Assembly: GCF_019042735.1 (NCBI RefSeq)
Contig: NZ_JAHQCR010000050.1
Coordinates: 1-64,000, forward strand
Direction of reading: 5' to 3'
Origin: Evansella alkalicola
GTDB taxonomy: Bacteria > Bacillota > Bacilli > Bacillales > Salisediminibacteriaceae
Length of the DNA stretch: 64,000 bases
A model generated the notes under the pieces. The model saw nothing but the letters and a program-made list of their open reading frames with translations, was not told the origin of the DNA and ran no database searches. Shown one piece after another: positions 54,158-62,668 of this stretch (within the stretch, counting starts at the first letter, position 1; every line of letters starts with the position of its first letter). Made by a program: the position numbers and the translations under genes.

Positions 54158-54730
54158 TTAGGCGAGTTCTTTCAAAATCAACTCTTTTATTTTGTTTTCA
54201 ATATCAGCTTTGCTCTCTGCTCTTCCATACTTGGTTTCGTATCGTTCCACCATTTCAGCGGTCAACGACAAATTAAAGTGAACTTGACAAAGCGATTGCT
54301 TCCTACGTTGCTCTTCTTGTTTCTTCTTCTGTTCCTCATCATGTTTACTTACCTGCTTCACTCTCGTCCAAACCAAAGCTCGGACAAACTCTTCAAGCGA
54401 TAACCCAGCCTTCTTAGCTTCTTTTATTAGTGGTTCCTTTACTTCCTTATCAAACGTAAACGTCAGCCAATCTTGAGGCTCTTCGGTTGTATGTGGCTGG
54501 GTCAGTTCCGTTACCTTCTCAAATCTTTCAATAGCCTGTCGACAAAAAGGTTTGTATCCTCCGAACCTTAATTCACGACAAGTGTTAACAATCGCATTAT
54601 ATTCAAATTCTGTTACTCTCAGCTTAATCTTTCCGTCATAAGCCTTCTCCGCACTTGTTTTGGTGAACCACTGCATTCCTCTTTTTATTGTTGGTTTCTT
54701 TGATTGTAATTGTTCTTTTGTGATTTTCAT
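54158..54730 (-). CDS. Uncharacterized 190-aa satellite protein
   Basis: Not recognised. Very charged and helical, with a Lys/Glu/Gln-rich coiled-coil segment around residues 130-147. Two short segments (DGKIKLRVTEFEYNAI and VHFNLSLTAEMVERY) look like paired ribbon-helix starts, so DNA binding is possible. It begins 3 nt after the ClpP-like gene and is last in the backbone operon. Confidence 0.65.
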   Translation of the reverse strand: MKITKEQLQSKKPTIKRGMQWFTKTSAEKAYDGKIKLRVTEFEYNAIVNTCRELRFGGYKPFCRQAIERFEKVTELTQPHTTEEPQDWLTFTFDKEVKEPLIKEAKKAGLSLEEFVRALVWTRVKQVSKHDEEQKKKQEEQRRKQSLCQVHFNLSLTAEMVERYETKYGRAESKADIENKIKELILKELA

Positions 54731-54733
54731 TAT

Positions 54734-55402
54734 TTAAATACCTACTTTCAATTTCAATAAATTTAAATGTGCTACTGAAGCTGCTACTTTGTTGTTATTT
54801 AATGAACACAATCCTGTGCGTTCAGGCTCTCTAGTTAAACTTGAACCAGATAGTACCCCTTTTCCCTCAAACAGGATTCCATCCACAAACCCTAATTCCA
54901 GCGCCTGTTGCACGGTCAACCATGTTTCCTCATCCATAAGAGCTAAAAGCTCTTCTTGGCTTCTGCCTGTCTTTAAATGATAAGCGTTAGCAATTGTTTG
55001 ATTTACATTCTTTAATACACCCGACATATGTTCCATGTTCCGATAATCTCCGCTAGCGCCATTAATCCAAGCGTTATGTATCATCAGTTGGCTTGTGGCT
55101 GACATCATCACTCGATCACCTGCCATTGCCACCACACTCGCAGCAGACGCAGCTAGCCCAACGATGTTTACTGTTACATGACCACCATTCATGCTATACG
55201 CCTTTAATGCTGAATAGATTTCACTACCTGCAAAAACATCACCACCGCCAGAATTGATTTCTACTTCAACTGATTGCCCATTTGCTTTTGCTAATTGCTC
55301 ATGTACGCCTCTTGGACAAGTCGCTTCTATTTCCAACCACTCATATACCTGATAATCTGAATTGTTAACAATAACTCCTTTAACCTCTATTCTCTTTGCC
55401 AT
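54734..55402 (-). CDS. ClpP-like phage prohead (head maturation) protease
   Basis: A 222-aa ClpP-fold serine protease. EINSGGGDVFAG, then the nucleophile Ser86 in GLAASAASVVAMAGD, His109 in QLMIHNAW and Asp in LMDEETWL. This form matures heads in tailed phages and normally sits between portal and major capsid genes. Here no portal or capsid gene is present. It overlaps no gene and belongs to a short operon. It may process helper-phage head proteins or be a relic of a capsid-forming satellite. Confidence 0.9.
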   Translation of the reverse strand: MAKRIEVKGVIVNNSDYQVYEWLEIEATCPRGVHEQLAKANGQSVEVEINSGGGDVFAGSEIYSALKAYSMNGGHVTVNIVGLAASAASVVAMAGDRVMMSATSQLMIHNAWINGASGDYRNMEHMSGVLKNVNQTIANAYHLKTGRSQEELLALMDEETWLTVQQALELGFVDGILFEGKGVLSGSSLTREPERTGLCSLNNNKVAASVAHLNLLKLKVGI

Positions 55403-55418
55403 ATACTCGTCCTCTTTC

Positions 55419-55703
55419 TCAATAAAATGTGGGAGTGGCTAGCTGTTGTTGTTTCATTACGTCTTTAGCCTCTATTTCCAATTGACGGTTCTTCAATTGT
55501 TCTAATTCAAATAAGGCTTGTTCTTTAGGTGTCATCGATTTGTGTGGTTTATCCGCTTTTTCATTTTTTTCTGCTAGTGCTCTTTTCAAGAACCAATTAT
55601 CCCGATACCCTTGTACTTTTTCAGGTTTCAATCTTCTATAATCTCTCATATATTCTCGATAATAAGCTCGTTTCGCTTCTTTGATTAATTCACGTTCATG
55701 CAT
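55419..55703 (-). CDS. Small helical phage/satellite protein
   Basis: A 94-aa very basic helical protein (KEAKRAYYREYMRDYRRLKPEKVQGYRDNWFLKRALAEKNE). The K-PEKV-x-W pattern occurs in small proteins of Firmicute phages and satellites near packaging genes; the function is unknown. Start ATG 55703 after GAGGTG; 16 nt upstream of the ClpP-like gene. Confidence 0.65.
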   Translation of the reverse strand: MHERELIKEAKRAYYREYMRDYRRLKPEKVQGYRDNWFLKRALAEKNEKADKPHKSMTPKEQALFELEQLKNRQLEIEAKDVMKQQQLATPTFY

Positions 55704-56002
55704 TACAAACACCTCGTTTACCCTTTTATTGTTTATCTTTAATCTTATTATTCCAATATGTTTAATTCATTATTCTTTTAGATATCCTATTAATAAGCGC
55801 CAATGATGTGGGTTTTACTCAATCTTCTATTACCTCCAAACACAAAAAAACCAGTCCCGATTAAAGGACTGGTTTTTAACTAACAAGTTGATATAAATCC
55901 TGATTAGAAAAGGAGAGGAACGAACTACAAGCCTCATTATTATAGGTTTATTGCTCTATTTTAATACTGGCTCCCAATTCTACATACAAAGGCTTTTTCC
56001 TG
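55704..56002. other. 299-bp spacer within the element
   Basis: AT-rich; it holds the terminator of the cysteine-protein gene (55844-55875). No gene could be supported. Confidence 0.5.
55844..55875 (-). terminator. Terminator after the 71-aa cysteine protein gene
   Basis: AAACCAGTCC pairs perfectly with GGACTGGTTT; seven T follow on the minus strand. Confidence 0.85.
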
Positions 56003-56218
56003 TTAATCAATTTTCCTTGTAGGTAATTTAAACTCATATATCTTTGCTCCTTTTGGTTTGCAAGAACCACAGTAAATCAATTCATTCATTTGTTTCCAAT
56101 CTCGTTCCATCACTGCAATTCTCAACACTATTTCAAATAATTCATCAGACGGATAATAATCTTCTATGTAATATGAGAACTCAGCATTGCATTTATTGCA
56201 ATAAATAGTATGTTGCAT
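56003..56218 (-). CDS. Small zinc-ribbon-like protein of the element
   Basis: A 71-aa protein with CNKCNAEF near the start and CGSCKPKG near residue 52: a four-cysteine zinc site. Function unknown. Start ATG 56218 with GAGGAG 8 nt upstream. Lies between the primase and the protease module. Confidence 0.72.
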   Translation of the reverse strand: MQHTIYCNKCNAEFSYYIEDYYPSDELFEIVLRIAVMERDWKQMNELIYCGSCKPKGAKIYEFKLPTRKID

Positions 56219-56300
56219 TAATATCACTCCTCTGTTACAAAATCATAATCAAGGTGTAACCACTATACTCGCTTACTCTCTTTTGGGTTTTGACCTTCAA

Positions 56301-56510
56301 TAGTTACAAGTTACATGTTATTTTCAAATTCGATTTTGCAATTTCTCCTATATTTATTACAAATCACTTAACATTAGTAATAAGAGAAGTAATTATATTT
56401 AAAATATGTTTTGTAACTTGTAACTATTTAAATAAAAACATAGTAATAACAAGTGTTTGACTTGGTTACATTTTGGATACATTCTGGTTACTCATTATAG
56501 GACTTGTAAC
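56301..56510. repeat. Iteron-like repeats beside the primase; candidate replication origin
   Basis: GTTACAA or its complement TTGTAAC occurs at 56303, 56411, 56418 and 56504, with GTTACA variants at 56310 and 56465. Three direct 11-bp units (TGGTTACATTT, TGGATACATTC, TGGTTACTCAT) start at 56463, 56474 and 56485. The spacer is AT-rich and lies directly 3' of the primase-helicase gene, where staphylococcal PICIs have their origin. Confidence 0.6.
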
Positions 56511-56519
56511 TTTTTATTC

Positions 56520-58430
56520 CTAATTTGTTCTTCTCTCTATCTCTTTAGTTTCTTCTTTAGCCATATATACTCTCGCAGTTTTACCGTTTATTTTTTTAGG
56601 ATAGACATCTAAATCAAATTCTTTTTTCAAGGTTTCTCGAAAAATACGAGAACTTATTGCAGAATCTGCACCGTAATTTTCTTCAGCCCAAACTTTATAT
56701 TCTTCATAAGCCTCAGGCGCTCTTTTGCCAATAAAATGAGATTTATGATAATCATGAAGAAACGCAAGACAGTTGTTATTAGTTTCATGATAACCTATAT
56801 TAAATTCCTTCACTTTATGACATTCGGTAAAACTACAATTTTCATATAATCGTTCATAAGCTTCAATAATCAACTTTAGCCAATATTCTAGCGCTTCTTT
56901 AGTTGTTAATTTCGCAATAAATTTTGGGTCTTTTTTTGTAGGAACACCAAACATTGGACACCAGTCTACTCTCCGTTTATATGCTTCACTTTTTTCAAAA
57001 CTTTTTAGTAAGTGATTAGATGTAAATATTAAAGATGTTGTCATAACGACATCTGATGACTGTTTGAATAACTTCCTTATAGCTAAAAAATCGCAAGTGC
57101 TAATATTCTTTAATTGCTTCATTTGTTTATGATTAATTGGTGTATCATGAATATCATCTCCGAGGTTAACAAGTTTACCTTGCATAGAGTAAAAGTATTG
57201 TTCCTTTGTCATATCCTCGATAGAAAGAGATGAACAATTTTCCGTACCAACAATTTTTCTAATAATGGTCAATAATGTTCCTTTTCCGTTTCCTCCACCA
57301 CCTACAAAAATAAAAAATTTTGCTAAACTGCGTTTGAAATCTGGATCTGTAATCAGAATATGAGCTAATGTTTCAAGAATATAATTTTTATAAGAATTAT
57401 CCCCTTCTGTTAGAAAATCAAGGTATTCTTCTACAATAGGCACAGGTTCTGCGTCTTCATTATATTTAAGGTTAATAAAATAAGGTGTAAACTCTTGGTA
57501 TTCAATTGGTATAAACCTACCTTGTCTTAGAATGCCGTTTTGCAATTTTATATCCCACCCGTTTTCAGGGTCTTTTATATTAAACAACTGATATTCCATT
57601 TGTTTAATAATTTCATCAATAAACCTAGTCGGCTTCCCTAAAACTTCACGTGTAACAATAGGAATAAAATCACCATCATTAGTCGATAGAAATTTTTGAC
57701 CATCGTAAGTATATAAAATCCCTCCATACTTATGAACCTTCAATCGCTGAATTAAATATTGAGCAATTTCAAAGGGGTCATCGCTTCTTCCCATATTGAC
57801 CTTATCACGAATGATATTTTGAAACTCTTTTTCATCTAAAGGAGTTGCAAAAATATGATTATTAATAAATCGCATTATACTTTGCCATTGCTCTAAATGG
57901 TGAATTTTCATTCTGTGCTGAAATAGTGCTTGATTCCGTCCTTCACCTTCATCCATTCCAATTAGGGAGTCCAATTTCCTATAATTGAAGAAGATATCAG
58001 GTAAGTCTTCACGGAATCCCTCATTTTGAATTTTTCGCATTTCCCCATCTTGTTTAATGCAAATCCCATTCGGTGTATTTTTTATATGCTTATATTCCAC
58101 TTCAAAACCAAGAGGACAAACTTTTTTGCTACCTTTAAAACCATTTGGTTTTTTGAAATAGAAATGTGCCCCTCTCTTAGTCCATACAATTTGCGTTTTA
58201 ATATTAAACATGCTGATAATTTTTTCAATCACACTTTTTTCAATATTGTCAACGTCAATAACTAAATCATTTTCTGTCAAAAGATAACCTGCGTCATTAA
58301 AAGCGTCAGGAGTATCAGCTATGTCAGCATTTTTTACTGCATGTTTGTCACCTTCATTAAACTCGATATACTTTGCTTGCATTCGTGAAATTCTCCTTTT
58401 CATACTATCAGGTTTAATCGATATCCACAT
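56520..58430 (-). CDS. D5/P4-type primase-helicase
   Basis: A 636-aa replication protein. A primase-like N-terminal part (DLVIDVDN, IVWTKRGAHFYFKKP) is followed by a D5 N-terminal region and an SF3 helicase: Walker A GGGGNGKGT (residues 377-385), Walker B VNLGDDIHD, and sensor TSLIFTSNH. It would start and drive replication of the element. Start ATG 58430 follows AAAGGTGG; GTG 58436 is possible. It overlaps the upstream HTH gene. Confidence 0.88.
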   Translation of the reverse strand: MWISIKPDSMKRRISRMQAKYIEFNEGDKHAVKNADIADTPDAFNDAGYLLTENDLVIDVDNIEKSVIEKIISMFNIKTQIVWTKRGAHFYFKKPNGFKGSKKVCPLGFEVEYKHIKNTPNGICIKQDGEMRKIQNEGFREDLPDIFFNYRKLDSLIGMDEGEGRNQALFQHRMKIHHLEQWQSIMRFINNHIFATPLDEKEFQNIIRDKVNMGRSDDPFEIAQYLIQRLKVHKYGGILYTYDGQKFLSTNDGDFIPIVTREVLGKPTRFIDEIIKQMEYQLFNIKDPENGWDIKLQNGILRQGRFIPIEYQEFTPYFINLKYNEDAEPVPIVEEYLDFLTEGDNSYKNYILETLAHILITDPDFKRSLAKFFIFVGGGGNGKGTLLTIIRKIVGTENCSSLSIEDMTKEQYFYSMQGKLVNLGDDIHDTPINHKQMKQLKNISTCDFLAIRKLFKQSSDVVMTTSLIFTSNHLLKSFEKSEAYKRRVDWCPMFGVPTKKDPKFIAKLTTKEALEYWLKLIIEAYERLYENCSFTECHKVKEFNIGYHETNNNCLAFLHDYHKSHFIGKRAPEAYEEYKVWAEENYGADSAISSRIFRETLKKEFDLDVYPKKINGKTARVYMAKEETKEIERRTN

Positions 58431-58704
58431 TTCCACCTTTTTTTCTTACATCTATTGACCAACGAGTGATATATTCCTTAACCTCTTGACGATTAAATAC
58501 CCACTTCTTACCCACTCGCATTGAAGGAAAATCCGGATTGTAAATAAATAATTTTTCTACCGTTGGTCTGCTTAACGAGAGCAATTTACACAATTCCTTT
58601 GTATCTATAAGGAACATATCTTCTTCAATTTCTTCAACTCGTTTACGGACTTCTTCTAAAGCCAACTTCTTTAATTCATTTTCATCTAAAGAAATATTAA
58701 GCAT
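58414..58704 (-). CDS. AlpA/Xis-like excisionase-family HTH protein
   Basis: A 96-aa protein with a winged HTH_17 domain (LIDTKELCKLLSLSRPTVEKLF, FPSMRVGKKWVFNRQEVKEYI). It may be the excision or activator protein of the element. Start ATG 58704 with AGGAGGG upstream. First gene of the leftward operon, with its end overlapping the primase start. Confidence 0.85.
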   Translation of the reverse strand: MLNISLDENELKKLALEEVRKRVEEIEEDMFLIDTKELCKLLSLSRPTVEKLFIYNPDFPSMRVGKKWVFNRQEVKEYITRWSIDVRKKGGNVDID

Positions 58705-58828
58705 TTGCTTTTCCCTCCTAGTTTTACACGTTAAATTAACTTTAAACAATTGTTTATAAAAATATTTTGCAACATGTTACAATAATCATTATTTACAATT
58801 TCTACGGTTAAAATAATGTACTCTTTCG

Positions 58829-58869
58829 GACAAAAATGAGACAAAAATAGGACAAAAAACTGACATTTA
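58829..58869. repeat. 11-bp direct repeats in the divergent control region
   Basis: GACAAAAA starts at 58829, 58840 and 58851, with a fourth GACAT at 58862: exactly one helical turn (11 bp) apart. The array lies between the HTH operon and the CI-like repressor gene. It is a likely repressor or activator operator. Confidence 0.7.
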
Positions 58870-58948
58870 GTGGTTCTTACATTTCATAAGCATTTGTTTA
58901 TAATTAAGAGGAAATGTTGTATAATGTAAATAAAAGGGAGTGATATAA

Positions 58949-59377
58949 ATGGATTTTAAAGATTACCTTAAGACAAAAAGAAAAGAAAAGAACTTATCAA
59001 TGAACAAACTCGGGCAAATATCTGGAGTTTCAGCTATGTACATTTCACAAATTGAAAGAGGGAGACGCGTTACCCCAACGCCCAAAATAATTGCTAAACT
59101 GGCAGAAGGATTAAAGGAACCCTATGATGAGCTAATGAAGGTGGCAGGATATATGCCTGTGGAGGAGTTTATAGAAGATTTAAGTGAAACTATTCAAGGA
59201 AACAGCGTTCCAACTCACAAAGTAGTGCCACAAGAAGCCTCAGAAGATGGAGAAGAACAATTTGACCTTGATTATATACTAGACTCCCGTCATAAGATAT
59301 TTTTTCAGGACAGGCTCCTTACAAAAGAAGAAATCTCAAAGGTTAAAAGCCTTATCGAAATCGTCCTAAAGGACTGA
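58949..59377 (+). CDS. CI-like Xre repressor
   Basis: A 142-aa repressor: HTH at residues 1-65 (KNLSMNKLGQISGVSAMYISQIERGRR), then an acidic linker. No S24 peptidase domain, as in many satellites that are derepressed by a helper-phage protein rather than by RecA. Plus strand, 16 nt before the integrase. A TATAAT -10 (58920-58925) precedes it. Confidence 0.88.
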   Translation: MDFKDYLKTKRKEKNLSMNKLGQISGVSAMYISQIERGRRVTPTPKIIAKLAEGLKEPYDELMKVAGYMPVEEFIEDLSETIQGNSVPTHKVVPQEASEDGEEQFDLDYILDSRHKIFFQDRLLTKEEISKVKSLIEIVLKD

Positions 59378-59393
59378 AAGGGGAAAAGTTAAG

Positions 59394-60551
59394 ATGGCAA
59401 ACATCAGGAAATTAGCTAGCGGGAAATGGCAAGCACGTGTTCACAAAGACGGAAAATTAGTAAGTATCGGTACATTCAGAACATCAAAAGAAGCAAAAAT
59501 TGAAGCAGCAAAAGTTGAAGAACGTATTTATTACGGTCAAACCTTGAATGATAGAAATATGTTGTTTAAGGAGGTTCTAAACGATTGGTTGGAACATAAA
59601 AAAGCCAATGTTAAAGAGTCAACCTTTGTTCAACTTGAAGTGATTATCAGAAATCACATCTTACCCACATTTGGGGATAAAAAAATAATGACGATAAAAA
59701 GAACTGAAATTAAAAGATGGATTGCTACATTTGGAGAACTAAACGAAAACGGTAAAGAAAAATATTCATTTGGTTCGAGGTTGAAATACCTTTCAGTTAT
59801 GAAAAGTATCTTACATTATGCGGTTTATGAACTTGAGGTACTTGAAAAGAATCCTGCTGATAAATTAAAGGTTCCTGTTAAAGACTCTGTTGCATTAAAA
59901 AAGGAAAAAGTGAAATATTTCACCCTTAAAGAATTAGATCAGTTACTGGATTTCATGAAAACATATAAACATCAACGCTTCCCTGATTATCAACTTTATT
60001 ATACGCTCATGCTCTTTTTAAGCAGAACTGGTTTGAGGATAAGTGAAGCATTAGCCTTAAGATGGGAAGATATTAATGGAGATAAAATAACGATAGACAA
60101 ACAAACTAGTCGTGATGATAATAACAATGTAAAATTGACAACATTAAAGAACTCCTCATCATATCGTACCATTAAAATTGATAACGTTTTAGTGCGAGAA
60201 TTGAAGAAGTTCAAAATGAAGCAAAATGAATTGCTTTCAGGAAATCCAAGTTTCCGTAAAAATGAAGACAGCATTATCTTTCAAAATTTTAACGGGCATT
60301 ATTTAACACCTTCTACTATACGAGAAACCATGCAAGATTACTGCAAAAAAGCTGGTGTTGATTATAAAGGCACCCACGGCTTTAGACATACTCATGCAGT
60401 TCTGGCACTTGAATCAGGTTCAAACCTTATATATGTATCAAATCGTTTAGGGCATAAAACCATCAAAACAACAGCGGACACTTACCTTGATATTACTGAA
60501 AAAATAGAAGAAGACGAACTTCATAAGTTCGCCTCCTACACTAAAAGGTAA
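59394..60551 (+). CDS. int: Tyrosine integrase
   Basis: A 385-aa tyrosine recombinase: AP2-like arm-binding N-terminus (RKLASGKWQARVHKDGK), SAM-like core-binding domain (LFKEVLNDWLEHKK), and catalytic domain with Arg215 (GLRISEAL), His328/Arg331 (HGFRHTH), His354 (RLGHKT) and Tyr364. All catalytic residues present. It is next to attR and probably targets the sufB 3' end. Confidence 0.95.
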   Translation: MANIRKLASGKWQARVHKDGKLVSIGTFRTSKEAKIEAAKVEERIYYGQTLNDRNMLFKEVLNDWLEHKKANVKESTFVQLEVIIRNHILPTFGDKKIMTIKRTEIKRWIATFGELNENGKEKYSFGSRLKYLSVMKSILHYAVYELEVLEKNPADKLKVPVKDSVALKKEKVKYFTLKELDQLLDFMKTYKHQRFPDYQLYYTLMLFLSRTGLRISEALALRWEDINGDKITIDKQTSRDDNNNVKLTTLKNSSSYRTIKIDNVLVRELKKFKMKQNELLSGNPSFRKNEDSIIFQNFNGHYLTPSTIRETMQDYCKKAGVDYKGTHGFRHTHAVLALESGSNLIYVSNRLGHKTIKTTADTYLDITEKIEEDELHKFASYTKR

Positions 60552-60555
60552 TTTC

Positions 60556-60622
60556 ACTTGGCACAAACTTGGCACGCCACCAAGTTGGCACGGTGTAAAA
60601 CCCCTCAACCCTTTGATATATA
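60556..60622. repeat. Integrase arm-site repeats inside the right end
   Basis: TTGGCAC occurs three times in direct orientation: ACTTGGCAC at 60556 and 60567, AGTTGGCAC at 60583. CTCAACCCTTTGATATATA (60604-60622) matches the left-end copy with one mismatch. Confidence 0.65.
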
Positions 60623-60626
60623 AAGG

Positions 60627-60661
60627 TTACCCAATAGAACCTTCCATCTCGAACTTGATTA
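60627..60661. repeat. attR within the sufB 3' end
   Basis: The 35 bp encode the sufB stop codon and last codons. It matches attL (46264-46298) at 32 of 35 positions. Confidence 0.85.
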
Positions 60662-62024
60662 GGCGGTTCATCTCTACTGCATACTCCATTGGAAGCTCCT
60701 TAGTAAATGGTTCAATGAAGCCCATTACGATCATTTCAGTTGCTTCTTGCTCAGAGATACCACGGCTCATAAGATAGAACAATTGCTCTTCAGATACTTT
60801 AGATACCGTTGCTTCATGCTCAAGTGTGATGTTATTATTTAAGATTTCATTGTATGGAATTGTATCAGAAGTAGACTGATTATCCATAATTAGTGTATCA
60901 CACTCAATATTTGCTTTAGATCCTTCAGATCTGCGACCAAAGTGGCAAATACCACGATAAGTTACTTTACCACCGTGCTTGGAAATGGACTTAGAAACGA
61001 TTGTTGAAGAACAATCAGGAGCTAAGTGAGTCATTTTTGCTCCAGCATCTTGGTGTTGACCTTTACCTGCGATTGCAATGGAAAGAACGTTACCGCGTGC
61101 ACCACGGCCCTTCATCACTACTGCTGGATATTTCATTGTTAGTTTAGAACCGATGTTTCCATCAACCCATTCCATCGTTGCATTTTCTTCAGCAACAGCA
61201 CGCTTTGTAACAAGGTTAAATACGTTAGGTGCCCAGTTTTGGATTGTTGTATAACGGCAATAAGCATCCTTTTTAACAATGATCTCAACAACAGCACTGT
61301 GAAGAGAGTTTGTTGTATAAACAGGTGCTGTACATCCTTCTACATAGTGTATAGAGCTATCTTCATCAGCAATGATTAACGTACGCTCGAATTGCCCCAT
61401 ATTCTCTGAGTTAATTCGGAAGTATGCCTGTAATGGCTGATCTGTCTTTACTCCCTTTGGTACATAGATGAAGGAACCACCAGACCATACAGCTGAATTC
61501 AATGCTGCGAATTTGTTATCTGTTGGAGGAATAACTTTTCCAAAGTGCTCTCTGAAAATTTCCTCGTCTTCTTTCAAAGCAGTATCAGTATCTTTAAATA
61601 TGATACCTTTCGCTTCAAAGTCTTCCTGCATGTTGTGGTATACTACCTCAGATTCATACTGCGCAGATACTCCAGCCAAGTATTTTTGCTCCGCTTCAGG
61701 GATACCTAGCTTATCAAACGTATTTTTAATTTCCTCTGGAACTTCATCCCACGAACGCTCAGATTTTTCAGATGGCTTAACATAGTAAGTGATGTCATCA
61801 AAATTAAGCTCCGCTAAGTTTCCACCCCATTGAGGCATAGGCATTTTATAAAACTGTTCAAGTGATTTTAATCGAAAATCAAGCATCCATTGCGGTTCAT
61901 CTTTCATACGGGAAATCTCTTCAACGATCTCCTTCGTCAAACCTTTCTTTGAACGGAAAATCGAGACGTCTTTATCAGAAAACCCATATTTATATTCACC
62001 GATTTCAGGCATTTTTTTAGCCAT
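60627..62024 (-). CDS. sufB: Fe-S cluster assembly protein SufB
   Basis: A 465-aa scaffold subunit of the SufBCD complex. Family marks: SGGSFIYVPKGV, EGCTAPVYTTNSLHSAVVEI, NIECDTLIMDNQSTSDTIPYNEI, HEATVSKVSEEQLFYLMSRG. Full length. Its last codons overlap attR, so the final residues may now be coded by the integrated element without changing the protein. Last gene of the suf operon. Ribosome site GGAGGG upstream of ATG 62024. Confidence 0.96.
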   Translation of the reverse strand: MAKKMPEIGEYKYGFSDKDVSIFRSKKGLTKEIVEEISRMKDEPQWMLDFRLKSLEQFYKMPMPQWGGNLAELNFDDITYYVKPSEKSERSWDEVPEEIKNTFDKLGIPEAEQKYLAGVSAQYESEVVYHNMQEDFEAKGIIFKDTDTALKEDEEIFREHFGKVIPPTDNKFAALNSAVWSGGSFIYVPKGVKTDQPLQAYFRINSENMGQFERTLIIADEDSSIHYVEGCTAPVYTTNSLHSAVVEIIVKKDAYCRYTTIQNWAPNVFNLVTKRAVAEENATMEWVDGNIGSKLTMKYPAVVMKGRGARGNVLSIAIAGKGQHQDAGAKMTHLAPDCSSTIVSKSISKHGGKVTYRGICHFGRRSEGSKANIECDTLIMDNQSTSDTIPYNEILNNNITLEHEATVSKVSEEQLFYLMSRGISEQEATEMIVMGFIEPFTKELPMEYAVEMNRLIKFEMEGSIG

Positions 62025-62227
62025 GGATCATACCCTCCTTTAAAGTTCTAAGCGACCAACACTGTATTTTTCAACAGTCAGCTCAGCCTTTCCTTCGTTT
62101 CTATCAATGTCTATGTCACGTCACAGCTAATCGACTACTATATCTTATATAACCATTTTACATCACATAGGTGTTGGAAACCAAGGATATCACAGTAATT
62201 TGTTCAAACTGGAAGAAGATTTTACTC

Positions 62228-62668
62228 TTATTCCTTCTCCTTTAGCCCCTTCTCCATTGCTTTCCAGGCTAAAGTCGCACATTTAATTCTTGCTGGGAAT
62301 TTCGCAACCCCTTGAAGGGCTTCAATATCACCTAAATCAAAATCCCCTTCATCAAACTCTTTTCCTAACATCATGGAAGAAAATATTTCAGAAAGCTTTA
62401 GGGCATCATCAATCTCTAAGCCTTTCACAGCTTGAGTCATCATTGATGCAGAGGACAAGCTGATGGAGCAACCTTCCCCATTAAACTTTGCATCCGTCAC
62501 TTTCCCATCTTCCACTTTCATCTGAAGTTCAATACGATCCCCACATGTTGGATTGTTCATGTTAACGGATAGTGTGTCTCCGTCCAATGTTCCGCGATTG
62601 CGGGGATTCTTATAATGATCCATGATAACTTGACGGTACAATGTATCTAACTGATTACCCAAAGACAT
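62228..62668 (-). CDS. sufU: Fe-S assembly sulfur acceptor SufU
   Basis: A 146-aa zinc protein that takes sulfur from SufS. Ligands Cys42, Asp44, Cys67 and Cys130 are present (PTCGDR, GEGCSIS, RIKCATLAW). Overlaps the sufS end by 14 bp; 203 nt of spacer separate it from sufB. Confidence 0.95.
   Translation of the reverse strand: MSLGNQLDTLYRQVIMDHYKNPRNRGTLDGDTLSVNMNNPTCGDRIELQMKVEDGKVTDAKFNGEGCSISLSSASMMTQAVKGLEIDDALKLSEIFSSMMLGKEFDEGDFDLGDIEALQGVAKFPARIKCATLAWKAMEKGLKEKE

Larger units (their letters stand above)
46264..60661. mobile_element. Integrated PICI-like phage satellite with defence cargo
   Basis: Bounded by attL and attR repeats in the 3' end of sufB; about 14.4 kb. Right to left it holds a tyrosine integrase and CI-like repressor (plus strand), then divergently an AlpA/Xis-like HTH gene, a D5 primase-helicase, a cysteine protein, small phage-like proteins, a ClpP-like prohead protease, a helicase operon and a type III restriction-modification operon. 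It has no terminase large subunit, portal, capsid, tail or conjugation genes. Leftward genes share a strand, as in PICIs. Arm-type integrase sites lie inside both ends. The former sufB terminator now lies outside attL. Confidence 0.85.

Noticed and set aside
46264..60661. Integrative conjugative element
   Set aside because: There is no relaxase, coupling protein or type IV secretion gene; the replication gene is of the D5 satellite type.
46264..60661. Complete prophage
   Set aside because: Large terminase, portal, major capsid, tail, lysis genes are all missing in about 14 kb.
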